Shown one piece after another: positions 1 to 8,283 of a stretch of 32,303 nucleotides of DNA. The stretch is from Immundisolibacter sp. (GTDB lineage: Bacteria > Pseudomonadota > Gammaproteobacteria > Immundisolibacterales > Immundisolibacteraceae). Each line of letters starts with the position of its first letter. The first letter of the stretch is position 1. The notes beneath the pieces were generated by a model. The model did no database searches. It saw only the letters and a list, made by a program, of their open reading frames with translations, and was not told where the DNA came from. Made by a program: the position numbers and the translations under genes. The DNA is taken from contig NZ_JBFIII010000024.1 of NCBI RefSeq assembly GCF_041601295.1, forward strand, positions 1-32,303. Reading direction: 5' to 3'.

Positions 1-35
1 GTCCCTTGCATTTCAATACCTTCTTCCTTCGCCAT
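1..35 (-). CDS. infA: Translation initiation factor IF-1, N-terminal fragment
   Basis: Only the first 11 codons and part of the next lie inside the window. The minus strand from 35 reads MAKEEGIEMQG and probably T, which matches the very conserved start of IF-1 (MAKEDNIEMQGT in E. coli). IF-1 is a one-domain OB-fold protein of about 72 residues that sits in the ribosomal A site during initiation. The gene runs off the left edge. It has a likely promoter just upstream (70 to 98), so it is probably transcribed separately from lpxC although both point the same way. The fragment is short, but the N-terminus is distinctive. Confidence 0.85.
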   Translation of the reverse strand, partial: MAKEEGIEMQG

Positions 36-69
36 TCAGTACTCAGTTTGCCAATAGGGTAAACGCCGG

Positions 70-98
70 ATTGTATGCGGCCGGCAGGGGCGCCTCAA
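70..98 (-). promoter_or_regulatory. Probable sigma70 promoter of infA
   Basis: On the minus strand TTGAGG (93-98) is followed after exactly 17 nt by TACAAT (70-75), matching 4 of 6 and 5 of 6 consensus bases. Transcription would start near 63, leaving a leader of about 28 nt before the infA ATG at 35. No strong Shine-Dalgarno is visible in that leader. Assigned from sequence pattern only. Confidence 0.6.
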
Positions 99-588
99 CC
101 TCAAGTGCCTTGTCGGCCCTGCGAGTTGGGCGGTACCGGTCCTGTTTCGGGGCCGGATGATTAGGTGGGTTGTCGTGCATTACGCCGCTGGCAGTCGCTA
201 TGCAGGCGGCCAGTCGGATTTTTCAACCATTCGCTGTCCATGCTGTGGCTTCAACGCTGCACAGCGTCCGCGCGGTTTCGCTGCGGCCCACCTGAAGAAT
301 GCAATGATGCATCGCGTCTGGCCGCGGAGTACCGGTCTGACGCTGGTTGCAGGTCTGTCCGGATTCCAAAGCGGCCAGGCATGGGATCGCTTTGACACAC
401 TGGGCGATGTCATGCGGGTGGGGGTCCACGCATCGCGTTCGACCGTGGGGTGACGATGGGCGTGTTTTGCCTAACCGTAACAGGCTGGCTACCCGCAAGG
501 CTATATGGGGGTTACCTGTTGCGTCGCGAGGCCTGATCGACCGTCGGTACCGCATCACCGTTAGAGTAGAGCGTCTGGGCTGTCGATT

Positions 589-609
589 CCGCCTTGCCAC
601 GCAAGACGG
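589..609 (-). terminator. Hairpin just downstream of lpxC
   Basis: CCGCCTTGC (589-597) and GCAAGACGG (601-609) form a 9-bp stem with one G-U pair in the minus-strand RNA and a 3-nt loop, starting about 32 nt after the lpxC stop. There is no U-tract, so intrinsic termination is unproven; it may only stabilise the 3' end of the dcw transcript. Confidence 0.3.
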
Positions 610-641
610 GGGCCATCTCACAGCTGTGTCAACCCGCGCAT

Positions 642-1553
642 TCAGGCCGCGGCGGCGGCCTCGATGTAGGAAATCGGCAGATCCTGCTCAGACAGAAACG
701 TTACGTGTTCATAGTTGCCGGGATCCGCCAACAACAGGCGCAGCAGGCGGTTATTGAGCGCATGGCCGGACTTGAACCCCGAGAAGGCACCAATCAGACT
801 GCACCCCAGCAGATACAGGTCGCCAATGGCGTCCAGCACCTTGTGTTTCACGAACTCGTCGCGGTAGCGCAGACCGTCCTCGTTCAGGATGCGTGATTCA
901 TCCACAACCACCGCGTTTTGCACACTCCCACCGAGCACCAGGCCTTGGGAGCGCAAGGTTTCGATCTCGTGCATAAAGCCGAAGGTGCGGGCACGACTGA
1001 TTTCGCGCAAGAACGCGGTCGACGAGAAATCCACCACGGTTTGTGCCGGCTTGGTTTCGAAAGCCGGGTGACTGAATTCAATCTCAAAGCCGACCCGAAA
1101 GCCTTCATAGGGCTCAAGGCGCACCCAGCGGCCCGCCTCGCGGGCCTCGACCGGTCGCAGCACGCGTAAAAATTGCTTGGGCGCTTCTTGCTTGCAAATA
1201 CCGGCGGACTGGATCAGGAATACAAACGGTGCCGCTGAACCGTCCATGATCGGCACCTCCGGAGCATCGACGTCGACCAGGGCGTTGTCGATGCCCAATC
1301 CAGCCAGCGCTGACAGCAGGTGCTCCACCGTACTGACCCGCGCGCCGTCATGCTCAAGCGTGGTCGATAGACGGGTGTCGCCCACCGCTTCGGCCCGGGC
1401 CGGAATAATGACCGGGGGGTCCAGATCAACCCGACGAAATCGGATGCCGGTGTCGACCGGGGCCGGATGCAAAGCCAGTTGCACCCTGGCACCGGTGTGC
1501 AGACCAACGCCAGTCGCGCGGATCATGTTCTTGAGCGTACGTTGCCTGATCAC
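642..1553 (-). CDS. lpxC: UDP-3-O-acyl-N-acetylglucosamine deacetylase
   Basis: LpxC removes the N-acetyl group from UDP-3-O-acyl-GlcNAc, the committed step of lipid A synthesis, in the cytosol with a catalytic zinc. The 303-residue product is collinear with E. coli LpxC (305). It shows the zinc site STVEHL (His near 78) and the FVKHKVLDAIGD segment carrying the other His and Asp ligands, followed by FKSGHALNN. I place the start at the GTG at 1553 because MIRQRTLKNMIRATGVGLH then aligns residue for residue with the E. coli N-terminus. A TTG at 1571 would add six residues and has no better ribosome-binding site. The gene closes the dcw cluster, 94 nt after ftsZ, and may have its own promoter in that gap. 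Its presence shows an LPS-bearing outer membrane. Confidence 0.96.
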   Translation of the reverse strand: MIRQRTLKNMIRATGVGLHTGARVQLALHPAPVDTGIRFRRVDLDPPVIIPARAEAVGDTRLSTTLEHDGARVSTVEHLLSALAGLGIDNALVDVDAPEVPIMDGSAAPFVFLIQSAGICKQEAPKQFLRVLRPVEAREAGRWVRLEPYEGFRVGFEIEFSHPAFETKPAQTVVDFSSTAFLREISRARTFGFMHEIETLRSQGLVLGGSVQNAVVVDESRILNEDGLRYRDEFVKHKVLDAIGDLYLLGCSLIGAFSGFKSGHALNNRLLRLLLADPGNYEHVTFLSEQDLPISYIEAAAAA

Positions 1554-1647
1554 CGGTTTACTGAGGTCCAATTTGAATGACAGGGAAAATTTCTTCCACC
1601 GTTGAACTGAGCTTCACCTTCTCCGGGCAGGCCGGGGCGTTACCCAT

Positions 1648-2802
1648 TTAGTCTGCCTGACGGCGCAAGAAGGCCGGAATCTCCAGGTATTCCATGTCGC
1701 TGTCCCGAAACGGTTGAGTCGCGTCGCGTGGCCGTTCCTTGCGAATGACCGTGGGCTGGTCATACCGCTTATACGGGTCAGTGCCGGTGCGTACCACTTC
1801 CATTGGGCGCTCGGCATGGCGGTCAGCAGTAGTCGGCGCGGCAGATTTTCGGTCCAGACCCGTTGCTACCACGGTGACGCGCATCAGGTCGCTGAGTTCG
1901 GGGTCGATTACCGTGCCAATCACCACACAGGCATCCGGGGAGGCCAGCTCACGCACCACGTTGCCGACTTCTTCAAACTCGCCGATCGACATATCAAGGC
2001 CAGCGGTGATATTGACCAGAATGCCGCGGGCGCCGGACAGGTTAATGTCCTCCAGGAACGGGCTGCTGATGGCCGCTTCGGCCGCCTGGCGTGCCCGCCC
2101 GTCGCCGCTGGCGCTCGACGAGCCCATCATGGCCATGCCCATTTCCGACATCACGGTACGCACGTCGGCGAAGTCAACATTGATCAGCCCAGGGCGGGTG
2201 ATCAGCTCGGCGATACCCTGAACCGCGCCTTGCAGCACCTGATTGGCGGCCTTGAAGGCCTCGATCAGGCGGAAGTTGCGATCCAGTTCGCTGACCAGCT
2301 TGTCGTTCGGGATGATGATCAGCGAGTCGACATGTTTGGCCAGGGCAGCAATGCCCTCATTGGCGATGTCGAGCCGCTTGCGGCCTTCAAAGCTGAACGG
2401 TTTGGTCACCACCGCCACCGTCAGAATCCCGAGCTCGCGGGCGATCTGCGCAATGATGGGCGCTGCCCCGGTGCCAGTGCCGCCGCCCATGCCGGCGGTG
2501 ATGAACACCATGTCGGCGCCTTCAAGGGAGTCAGCAATCCGGTCCTTGTCTTCCATCGCAGCCTGAGCACCGATGGCCGGGTTGGCACCTGCCCCCAGAC
2601 CCTTGGTAAGGCCGGTGCCCAGCTGCAACACGGTCCCGGCCGAGGTGCGGCCAAGCACCTGGGCGTCCGTGTTGGCGACGATGAAATCCACGCCATCAAT
2701 CTGCTGCGCCAGCATGTGCTCGATGGCGTTGCCGCCACCGCCACCGACGCCAATGACCTTGATGACGGCGTTCTGTTCGGTTGGTTCCATAAGTTCAAAC
2801 AT
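1648..2802 (-). CDS. ftsZ: Cell division GTPase FtsZ
   Basis: FtsZ is the tubulin-like GTPase that polymerises into the cytokinetic Z-ring under the membrane. The 384-residue product shows the IGVGGGGGNA nucleotide loop (about 17-26), the signature GGGTGTGAAP (106-115) and the T7 synergy loop NVDFAD (208-213). After a variable linker it ends in the conserved tail YLEIPAFLRRQAD, which binds FtsA and ZipA. The ATG at 2802 gives the usual N-terminus and has GAGGG upstream. The frame stays open to 2958, but that extension would run into ftsA and encodes low-complexity Gly/Lys. A 116-nt gap separates it from ftsA, the largest gap in the cluster up to this point, which leaves room for an extra ftsZ promoter. 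Confidence 0.98.
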   Translation of the reverse strand: MFELMEPTEQNAVIKVIGVGGGGGNAIEHMLAQQIDGVDFIVANTDAQVLGRTSAGTVLQLGTGLTKGLGAGANPAIGAQAAMEDKDRIADSLEGADMVFITAGMGGGTGTGAAPIIAQIARELGILTVAVVTKPFSFEGRKRLDIANEGIAALAKHVDSLIIIPNDKLVSELDRNFRLIEAFKAANQVLQGAVQGIAELITRPGLINVDFADVRTVMSEMGMAMMGSSSASGDGRARQAAEAAISSPFLEDINLSGARGILVNITAGLDMSIGEFEEVGNVVRELASPDACVVIGTVIDPELSDLMRVTVVATGLDRKSAAPTTADRHAERPMEVVRTGTDPYKRYDQPTVIRKERPRDATQPFRDSDMEYLEIPAFLRRQAD

Positions 2803-2884
2803 GGATGTGGTGCCCTCGGTATGCTGTAGCTTACCGCGAGAACCCGTTGGTCCCCGCGTGAGAATCGTCGTGCGCTCGCTGCCC

Positions 2885-2902
2885 TTGCCTTTGCCTTTGC
2901 CT
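2885..2902. repeat. Three tandem TTGCCT hexamers in the ftsA-ftsZ gap
   Basis: Three perfect copies of TTGCCT lie head to tail on the plus strand (AGGCAA on the ftsZ sense strand). They sit in the leader between the ftsA stop and the ftsZ start. Slippage here would change leader length but no supported coding frame. Function unknown. Confidence 0.7.
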
Positions 2903-2918
2903 CTGTCGCCTAGAATCG

Positions 2919-4154
2919 TCATACGCCCCCCTGAAACCAGCTTTTGACCGTTGCCCAAATACCGTTGAAATTGTTGATGCTGCGCCTTGATGGCGCACGC
3001 GCCGCCCGTTGTTCGAACGCGTAAAGCAAAAGACCGACGCCGGTGGCGTGAATGGGGTTGCGCACCACATCCACCAGACCACTGACCCGATGCGGTAGCC
3101 CCAGGCGCACCGGCATATGGAAGATTTCCTCGGCCAGGTCTACCACGCCTTCCATCTTGGAACTGCCGCCGGTCAGCACCACGCCGGCAGCGATCAGATC
3201 CTGAAAACCGCTGCGCCGCAGCTCCGCCTGGACCAAGCGCAGCAACTCCTCATAGCGTGGCTCGACGACCTCGGCCAGGGTTTGTCGGGACAACCGCCGC
3301 GGCGCGCGGTCACCGACGCTCGGTACTTCGATGCTCTCGTCGGCGCCGGCCAGCTGGCGCAGCGCACAGGCATACTTGATCTTGATTTCCTCGGCGAACT
3401 GGGTCGGGGTGCGCAGCGCCACGGCGATATCGTTGGTGACCTGGTCGCCGGCAATCGGAATAACTGCGGTATGCGCAATCGAGCCGCCGCTGAACACCGC
3501 GATGTCCGTGGTACCGCCTCCGATGTCCACCAGGCACACGCCCAGTTCCATCTCGTCGTCGGTTAGCACGGAATGGCTTGACGCCACTTGTTCGAGCACC
3601 AGTTCGTCCACTTCCAGGCCGCACCGGCGCACGCACTTGACGATGTTCTGCATGGCGCTGACGGCGGCGGTGACGATATGCACGCGCGCTTCCAGGCGTA
3701 CACCGGACATACCGACCGGCTGGCGGATGCCTTCCTGTTCGTCAATAACGAACTCCTGCGGCAGCACATGCACGATGCGCTGGTCCATCGGGATGGCCAC
3801 CGCCTTGGCGGCGTCCAGGACGCGGTCAACATCGGCCTGCGTGACCTCCCGATCACGGATGGCGACAATGCCGTTGGAGTTGATGCTGCGGATGTGGCTT
3901 CCGGCGATGCCGGCGTATACGGAATGAATCTGGCAGCCGGCCATCAGCTCGGCCTCTTCCACTGCGCGCTGCATTGAGGCCACCGTGGATTCGATGTTCA
4001 CCACCACGCCTTTTTTCAGGCCGCGTGAAGGATGGGTGCCCAGACCGATGATCTCGACCTCGCCTTCAGGCGTGATCTCGCCCACCAGGGTGACGATCTT
4101 GGAGGTGCCAATGTCCATGCCGGCAATCAGCCGCTTGTCAGGTTTCTTGCTCAT
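2919..4154 (-). CDS. ftsA: Cell division protein FtsA
   Basis: FtsA is the actin-like ATPase that tethers FtsZ polymers to the inner membrane and signals to the FtsQLB/FtsWI synthase. The 411-residue product begins with the phosphate-1 motif GMDIGTSKIVTLVGE. It has the 1C subdomain typical of FtsA after about residue 85, the phosphate-2 loop LVDIGGGTTDIAVF and the adenosine motif VVLTGGSS. It ends in an amphipathic helix, GIWATVKSWFQGG, of the kind that inserts into the membrane. The ATG at 4154 overlaps the ftsQ stop by 4 nt (ATGA), so translation is probably coupled. Length and architecture match the E. coli protein (420). Confidence 0.97.
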   Translation of the reverse strand: MSKKPDKRLIAGMDIGTSKIVTLVGEITPEGEVEIIGLGTHPSRGLKKGVVVNIESTVASMQRAVEEAELMAGCQIHSVYAGIAGSHIRSINSNGIVAIRDREVTQADVDRVLDAAKAVAIPMDQRIVHVLPQEFVIDEQEGIRQPVGMSGVRLEARVHIVTAAVSAMQNIVKCVRRCGLEVDELVLEQVASSHSVLTDDEMELGVCLVDIGGGTTDIAVFSGGSIAHTAVIPIAGDQVTNDIAVALRTPTQFAEEIKIKYACALRQLAGADESIEVPSVGDRAPRRLSRQTLAEVVEPRYEELLRLVQAELRRSGFQDLIAAGVVLTGGSSKMEGVVDLAEEIFHMPVRLGLPHRVSGLVDVVRNPIHATGVGLLLYAFEQRAARAPSRRSINNFNGIWATVKSWFQGGV

Positions 4155-5032
4155 AGGTCCATGATCTTGCGGTTAGGTTCCAGCGCCGCCTTGAAGCGCA
4201 CGGCAAAGCCGTCGCCATAGCGCAGGTCGACGGATTCCAGGGGTGGCGCAACGCCCACCAAGCGGCTGCGGTAAATGGCTGCGAAGCGTTGCAGGCGGCC
4301 GGTCACCTCCTTGCGGCCAGCAATGATGGTGAGGTCGTCAGCCAGACGAATGCGCAAGGCGCCCCGGGCGTCGCGATGTATCTCGCGAATCGGTGCCAGC
4401 CCCTCGAGCAAGCGACCGAAACGCTGGTAGTCGGCAAACAAGCGCTTTGGTTTGGCGCCTGGCGGGCCGACCAGCAGCGGCAGGTCTGCCGACCCGGGTA
4501 CGGAAGCGGCAAATACCTCGCCATTATCGCCGAGCAGGCCATCTTCTCCCCAGCGTGCAATGGCACGACGACCGACGATTTCCACTACCAGTTTGTCGGG
4601 CCATACCCGACGCACCAACGCTTCCTTGACCCACGGCTCATCACGCGCGGCGGCGCTGACAGCGGCCACGTTGACACCGAAAAAGCCCCCCGCGGCGGCG
4701 GGCAGCAGGCGCAGCTCAAGGGCGCTGCGGTCGATATGGTCCAGGTCACCGGTGATTTCCACCATGGTGAGTGGAAAGCGGGATGGGTCGCTGAGCCATA
4801 CGACGGCCTTGTTGGCGCCAACGGCTGCGCTTGCCAGTACCAGGACCAACCCGAGGCGGCGCAACCAGACCCAGATCTGGCGCGCGGTGGTGACCACCTG
4901 CGACAGGCGCTCCTGCAGCGTCGGCGGTCGCACGCGCGCACCGCGTCGGTGTGCGTGCGCGGTGCGCGGCCGTTGTCCCCCGACGCCGAGCGACTGGTAC
5001 AAGGGACGCGGATCGGCGGCGGCCCTAAACAT
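4151..5032 (-). CDS. ftsQ: Cell division protein FtsQ
   Basis: FtsQ is the bitopic inner-membrane protein that joins FtsL and FtsB and brings late division proteins to the septum. The 293-residue product has a basic cytoplasmic tail of about 58 residues and one membrane segment (about 59-79, LRRLGLVLVLASAAVGANKA). A periplasmic POTRA domain follows (about 87-155, from FPLTMVEITGDL to KLVVEIVGRRAIARWG), then the beta-domain. The ATG at 5032 has AAGGGG directly upstream and overlaps the ddl stop by 8 nt; a TTG at 5053 is a poorer choice. Sequence conservation is low, as usual for FtsQ, but the POTRA pattern and the position between ddl and ftsA are decisive. Confidence 0.95.
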   Translation of the reverse strand: MFRAAADPRPLYQSLGVGGQRPRTAHAHRRGARVRPPTLQERLSQVVTTARQIWVWLRRLGLVLVLASAAVGANKAVVWLSDPSRFPLTMVEITGDLDHIDRSALELRLLPAAAGGFFGVNVAAVSAAARDEPWVKEALVRRVWPDKLVVEIVGRRAIARWGEDGLLGDNGEVFAASVPGSADLPLLVGPPGAKPKRLFADYQRFGRLLEGLAPIREIHRDARGALRIRLADDLTIIAGRKEVTGRLQRFAAIYRSRLVGVAPPLESVDLRYGDGFAVRFKAALEPNRKIMDL

Positions 5033-5996
5033 CGGCCCCTTCCCCCACCCCAAGTAGACGCGGAGGGCCCTGCGGCAGACGCAGACTGGTGTCCAGAATC
5101 GCCAGCATCAGGCCGGAGAAGTCCAGGCTCACCGCCCGCGCGGCCATCGGCACCAGAGAGTGGTCGGTCAATCCGGGTACGGTATTGACTTCCATGACGT
5201 ACGGCGCGCCCGAGTGGTCCAGTAGCAGATCCACCCGTCCCCAGCCGTGACAGTCCAGCGCCAAAAAGGCGTCCACAGCAAGTTGTTGCAGTGCCTTTTC
5301 CTGTGTCGCCGGCAGGCCGCAGGGACACAGGTAGCGGGTGTCATTGGCCAGATACTTGGCTTCGTAGTCGTAGAAGGTGCGGGGTGTTTCAAGCCGAATA
5401 GCCGGCAGTACGACGGACCCCACAATGCCAACGGTGTACTCGCCGCCGCCGATGTAGCGTTCGACCAGTACCTGCGGGTCGTGTGCCGCTGCCGTAGCCA
5501 CCGCGGCGGGCAACTCCGCGGCATGCACGACCATGCTCATGCCAATACTTGAACCCTCGCGTGAGGGCTTGACCATCAGCGGCAGCCCAAGCCTTGCAAC
5601 CAGGGCGTCCCAATCACTGTCGGGGCCAGCCACCGCGTAGTCCGCGGTCGGCAACCGGCAGCTTTGCCATACCTGTTTGGCGCGTACCTTGTCCATGGCT
5701 AGCGCCGAGCCAAGCACGCCACTGCCGGTATACGGGACACCGATCCAGTCCAGGGCACCTTGCAACGTGCCGTCCTCTCCGCCACGGCCGTGCAGGGCGA
5801 TGAAAGCCCGGTCAAAACCACCACTGGCGAGCCGCGACAGCAGATCGCCGGCAGCTGTATCGATACCGACCGCGGCGACACCTGCCTGCTCAAGCGCGGC
5901 GAGTGCCGCGCTACCGCTTTTAAGCGATATCTCGCGCTCGGCCGAGTTGCCGCCCAGCAGCACCGCCACCCGCCCATAGTCGGCTGGCGCGCGCAT
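5025..5996 (-). CDS. ddl: D-alanine--D-alanine ligase
   Basis: Ddl is an ATP-grasp enzyme that joins two D-alanines to make the dipeptide later added by MurF. The 323-residue protein resembles E. coli DdlB throughout. It has VAVLLGGNSAEREISL at the N-terminus with the catalytic Glu, ALHGRGGEDGTLQG, VKPSREGSSIGMS, the FYDYEAKYL loop with the active-site Tyr, and the metal-binding MEVNTVPG near the end. A Pro/Gly-rich tail of about 20 residues extends past the usual C-terminus. The ATG at 5996 shares one base with the murB stop (TGATG), and the 3' end overlaps ftsQ by 8 nt. Confidence 0.97.
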   Translation of the reverse strand: MRAPADYGRVAVLLGGNSAEREISLKSGSAALAALEQAGVAAVGIDTAAGDLLSRLASGGFDRAFIALHGRGGEDGTLQGALDWIGVPYTGSGVLGSALAMDKVRAKQVWQSCRLPTADYAVAGPDSDWDALVARLGLPLMVKPSREGSSIGMSMVVHAAELPAAVATAAAHDPQVLVERYIGGGEYTVGIVGSVVLPAIRLETPRTFYDYEAKYLANDTRYLCPCGLPATQEKALQQLAVDAFLALDCHGWGRVDLLLDHSGAPYVMEVNTVPGLTDHSLVPMAARAVSLDFSGLMLAILDTSLRLPQGPPRLLGVGEGADV

Positions 5997-6889
5997 CAGG
6001 CGGGTTCCCCCAGGCGCCGAACTTCGGGCTGCAGGCGAATGCCACTGGCTGCTTCGACCCGTGCCTGTACTTCGTCGATCAGTGTCTCGATGTCAGCCGC
6101 GCGCGCGCCGCCGAGGTTAACAATGAAGTTGGCGTGCAGCAGCGACACCTGCGCCTTGCCGCGGGTGAGCCCTTTCAGCCCCGCGGCCTCGATCAGGCGC
6201 GCGGCAAAGTCGCCTTCCGGGTTGCGAAACACGGAGCCGGCATTGGCCTGACGCAGCGGCTGGGTAGCAGCGCGCCGACGCAGCAGGGCATGCACGGCGG
6301 CCTGCACCTGCTGCGGTGGGGCGGCGCTGAAAGCAAAGTCGGCGGCGAGGAAGCATTCTTCCGCCGGACCCTGGACGCTGCGGTAGCCGATGCGGTAATC
6401 CGTCGGCAGACGCTGATGCAGCCGGCCCTGACGATCCACCGTCAGCACCGCCTGCACGCGCTGCCAGGTTTCCCCGCCGTGAGCCCCGGCATTCATGGCC
6501 AGCGCCCCGCCAACGGTGCCGGGTACGCCGGCCAGAAACTCACCGCCCGCGAGCCCGGTCCGGGCACAGTGTTGCGCCAGCTTGGCGCAGGGTCGTCCAG
6601 CGCCGGCGCGAAGCTGATTGTCCGGGAGTGGCTCAATGCCGGCGAAGCCACGGCCTATGCACACGACTGCGCCGCGAAAACCGCCATCGCGCATCAGCAA
6701 GTTGCTGCCCAGGCCGAGCCACAGCACGGGCAGTGCAGCCGGTAGCTCAGCCAAGAACGCTTGCAGGTCCGCGACATCGCGGGGCTCGAAGTAGACATCG
6801 GCCGGCCCACCCACGCGCCAACTGGTATGGCGCGCCAGCGGTTCATGGTGGCGCAGGCGCGAGCGCGTGACTTGGGTGGCGGCGTTCAA
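5996..6889 (-). CDS. murB: UDP-N-acetylenolpyruvoylglucosamine reductase
   Basis: MurB is the FAD-dependent enzyme that uses NADPH to reduce enolpyruvyl-UDP-GlcNAc to UDP-MurNAc. The 297-residue product shows the FAD-binding segments HTSWRVGGPADVY, WLGLGSNLLMRDGGFRG and GTVGGALAMNAGAHG. The catalytic region reads GSVFRNPEGDFAARLIEAAGLKG. At this length it looks like the shorter type II form rather than the 342-residue E. coli type. The only sensible start is the TTG at 6889, which overlaps the murC stop as TTGA; no in-frame ATG or GTG lies near the conserved start. Having murB inside the cluster differs from E. coli, where it lies elsewhere. Confidence 0.95.
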   Translation of the reverse strand: MNAATQVTRSRLRHHEPLARHTSWRVGGPADVYFEPRDVADLQAFLAELPAALPVLWLGLGSNLLMRDGGFRGAVVCIGRGFAGIEPLPDNQLRAGAGRPCAKLAQHCARTGLAGGEFLAGVPGTVGGALAMNAGAHGGETWQRVQAVLTVDRQGRLHQRLPTDYRIGYRSVQGPAEECFLAADFAFSAAPPQQVQAAVHALLRRRAATQPLRQANAGSVFRNPEGDFAARLIEAAGLKGLTRGKAQVSLLHANFIVNLGGARAADIETLIDEVQARVEAASGIRLQPEVRRLGEPA

Positions 6890-8283
6890 GCGGCCTCCCG
6901 CAACTGAGCCGCCAGCGATGAAGCCGTCTGACCTATGCTGCCGGCACCCAGTGTGATCACCACGTCGCCGTCCCGCACTATCGCGGCCAGGTTCTGCTGC
7001 AGATCGGCCAGATGTTCGACAAATACTGGTTCCAGCCGGCCGCGGCCGCGGATGGCGCGCGCCAGCGCACGGCCGTCGGCACTGGCGATCGGTGCCTCGC
7101 CGGCGGCATATACCTCACACAGCAACAGAACGTCGGTGCCGGTCGACAGCACCGCCGCAAAGTCGTCCAGAAGGTCACGCGTGCGGGTGTAGCGATGCGG
7201 CTGGAACACGGTTAGCAAGCGCCGGTCGGGGAAGGCGCCGCGCAGCGCTTCGAGCGTCACCTGAAGTTCCCGCGGGTGGTGGCCGTAGTCGTCGACCAGT
7301 GTGATGCGTTTGCCCGCCAGGGCGCCGTCGGCAAGGTGCTGCAAGCGCCGGTCGATGCCGGCGAAGCCATCCAGCCCTTCGGCGATAGCGGCATCGTCAA
7401 CACCCACCTCGCGCGCGATGGCGATGGCGGCCAGCGCGTTCTGCACATTGTGCCGCCCGGGCAGGTTCAGCGTGACCGGCAGGGGTGCATGGTCGTGGCT
7501 GCGTGCCGTGAAGTGCATGCGCAGACCCTGCTGGCGCACATCGTCGGTGTAAAGGTCGGCCTCGGACGTGAGTCCGTAGGTCAGGACTGGACGGCCGATC
7601 TGGGGGCGTAGCTCCTGCAGGCCGGCATCGTCGTGGCACAGCACGGCCAGGCCATAGAACGGCATGCGCTGCAGGAACTCGACGAAGGCACGGCGCAGAC
7701 GGTCCGGATCGCCGCCGTAGGTCTCCATGTGGTCCTGGTCGATGTTGGTGACCACCGCCAGGATCGGCGTCAATTGCAGGAAGGACGCGTCCGACTCGTC
7801 GGCCTCCACCACCAGATAACGCCCACCGCCCAGGCGTGCGCCACTGCCCAGCGCGTTGACCCGGCCGCCGATGATGAAGGTCGGGTCCAGTCCGCCCTGC
7901 GCCAACAGGTGCGCGACCAGGCTGGTGGTGGTGGTTTTGCCGTGGGTGCCGGCGATGGCGATGCCATCCTTGAAACGCATCAACTCGGCCAGCATGGTGG
8001 CACGCGACACCACCGGCACGCTGTGCGCGCGGGCGGCGGTCACTTCCAGGTTGTCGGGCGGCACGGCACTGGACACCACGACCACGTCGGCACCGGCGAT
8101 ATTGGCTGCCTCGTGACCGTGCAGAACCCGTGCACCGAGGCTGCGCAGGCGCTCGGTTGCCGGGCCGGTGCCAAGGTCGGAGCCGGACACCTGGTAGCCC
8201 TGGTTCAGCAAGACCTCGGCGATGCCGCTCATCCCGATGCCGCCGATGCCGACCAGGTGAATGTGCTTGACCCGGTCACGCAT
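6886..8283 (-). CDS. murC: UDP-N-acetylmuramate--L-alanine ligase
   Basis: MurC adds L-alanine to UDP-MurNAc, the first of the four ATP-dependent Mur ligase steps. The 465-residue protein starts with the Rossmann motif HIHLVGIGGIGMSGIAE for the UDP-sugar. It has the ATP loop GTHGKTTTTS near residue 110, the NIDQDHMETYGGD segment, and the third-domain sequence VDDYGHHPRELQVTLEA typical of MurC. The ATG at 8283 overlaps the murG stop by 8 nt. At the 3' end the TGA is embedded in the TTGA that starts murB, so the two are probably translationally coupled. Confidence 0.97.
   Translation of the reverse strand: MRDRVKHIHLVGIGGIGMSGIAEVLLNQGYQVSGSDLGTGPATERLRSLGARVLHGHEAANIAGADVVVVSSAVPPDNLEVTAARAHSVPVVSRATMLAELMRFKDGIAIAGTHGKTTTTSLVAHLLAQGGLDPTFIIGGRVNALGSGARLGGGRYLVVEADESDASFLQLTPILAVVTNIDQDHMETYGGDPDRLRRAFVEFLQRMPFYGLAVLCHDDAGLQELRPQIGRPVLTYGLTSEADLYTDDVRQQGLRMHFTARSHDHAPLPVTLNLPGRHNVQNALAAIAIAREVGVDDAAIAEGLDGFAGIDRRLQHLADGALAGKRITLVDDYGHHPRELQVTLEALRGAFPDRRLLTVFQPHRYTRTRDLLDDFAAVLSTGTDVLLLCEVYAAGEAPIASADGRALARAIRGRGRLEPVFVEHLADLQQNLAAIVRDGDVVITLGAGSIGQTASSLAAQLREAA

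Larger units (their letters stand above)
36..641. other. Gene-poor stretch between infA and lpxC
   Basis: Apart from the infA promoter and one hairpin I see no supported gene here. Open frames of 70 to 136 codons exist on both strands, but they overlap one another, lack good ribosome-binding sites and resemble no family I know. No tRNA-like T-loop is visible, and the DUF721 or secA-type genes common after lpxC in related bacteria are absent. The stretch could be a decayed gene or plain spacer. Confidence 0.5.

Noticed and set aside
157..621. Several open frames of 70 to 130 codons between infA and lpxC
   Set aside because: They overlap each other on both strands, lack ribosome-binding sites and show no recognisable protein.
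1554..1571. Upstream TTG start for lpxC
   Set aside because: The GTG at 1553 matches the conserved LpxC N-terminus exactly; the TTG has no Shine-Dalgarno at proper distance.
1714..2829. 371-codon plus-strand open frame opposite ftsZ
   Set aside because: It lies antisense to an unmistakable ftsZ gene, has shadow-like composition rich in His, Ala and Gly, and resembles no family.
1648..2958. FtsZ with a 52-residue N-terminal extension
   Set aside because: The extension overlaps ftsA, is low-complexity and is absent from known FtsZ proteins; the ATG at 2802 has a good ribosome-binding site.
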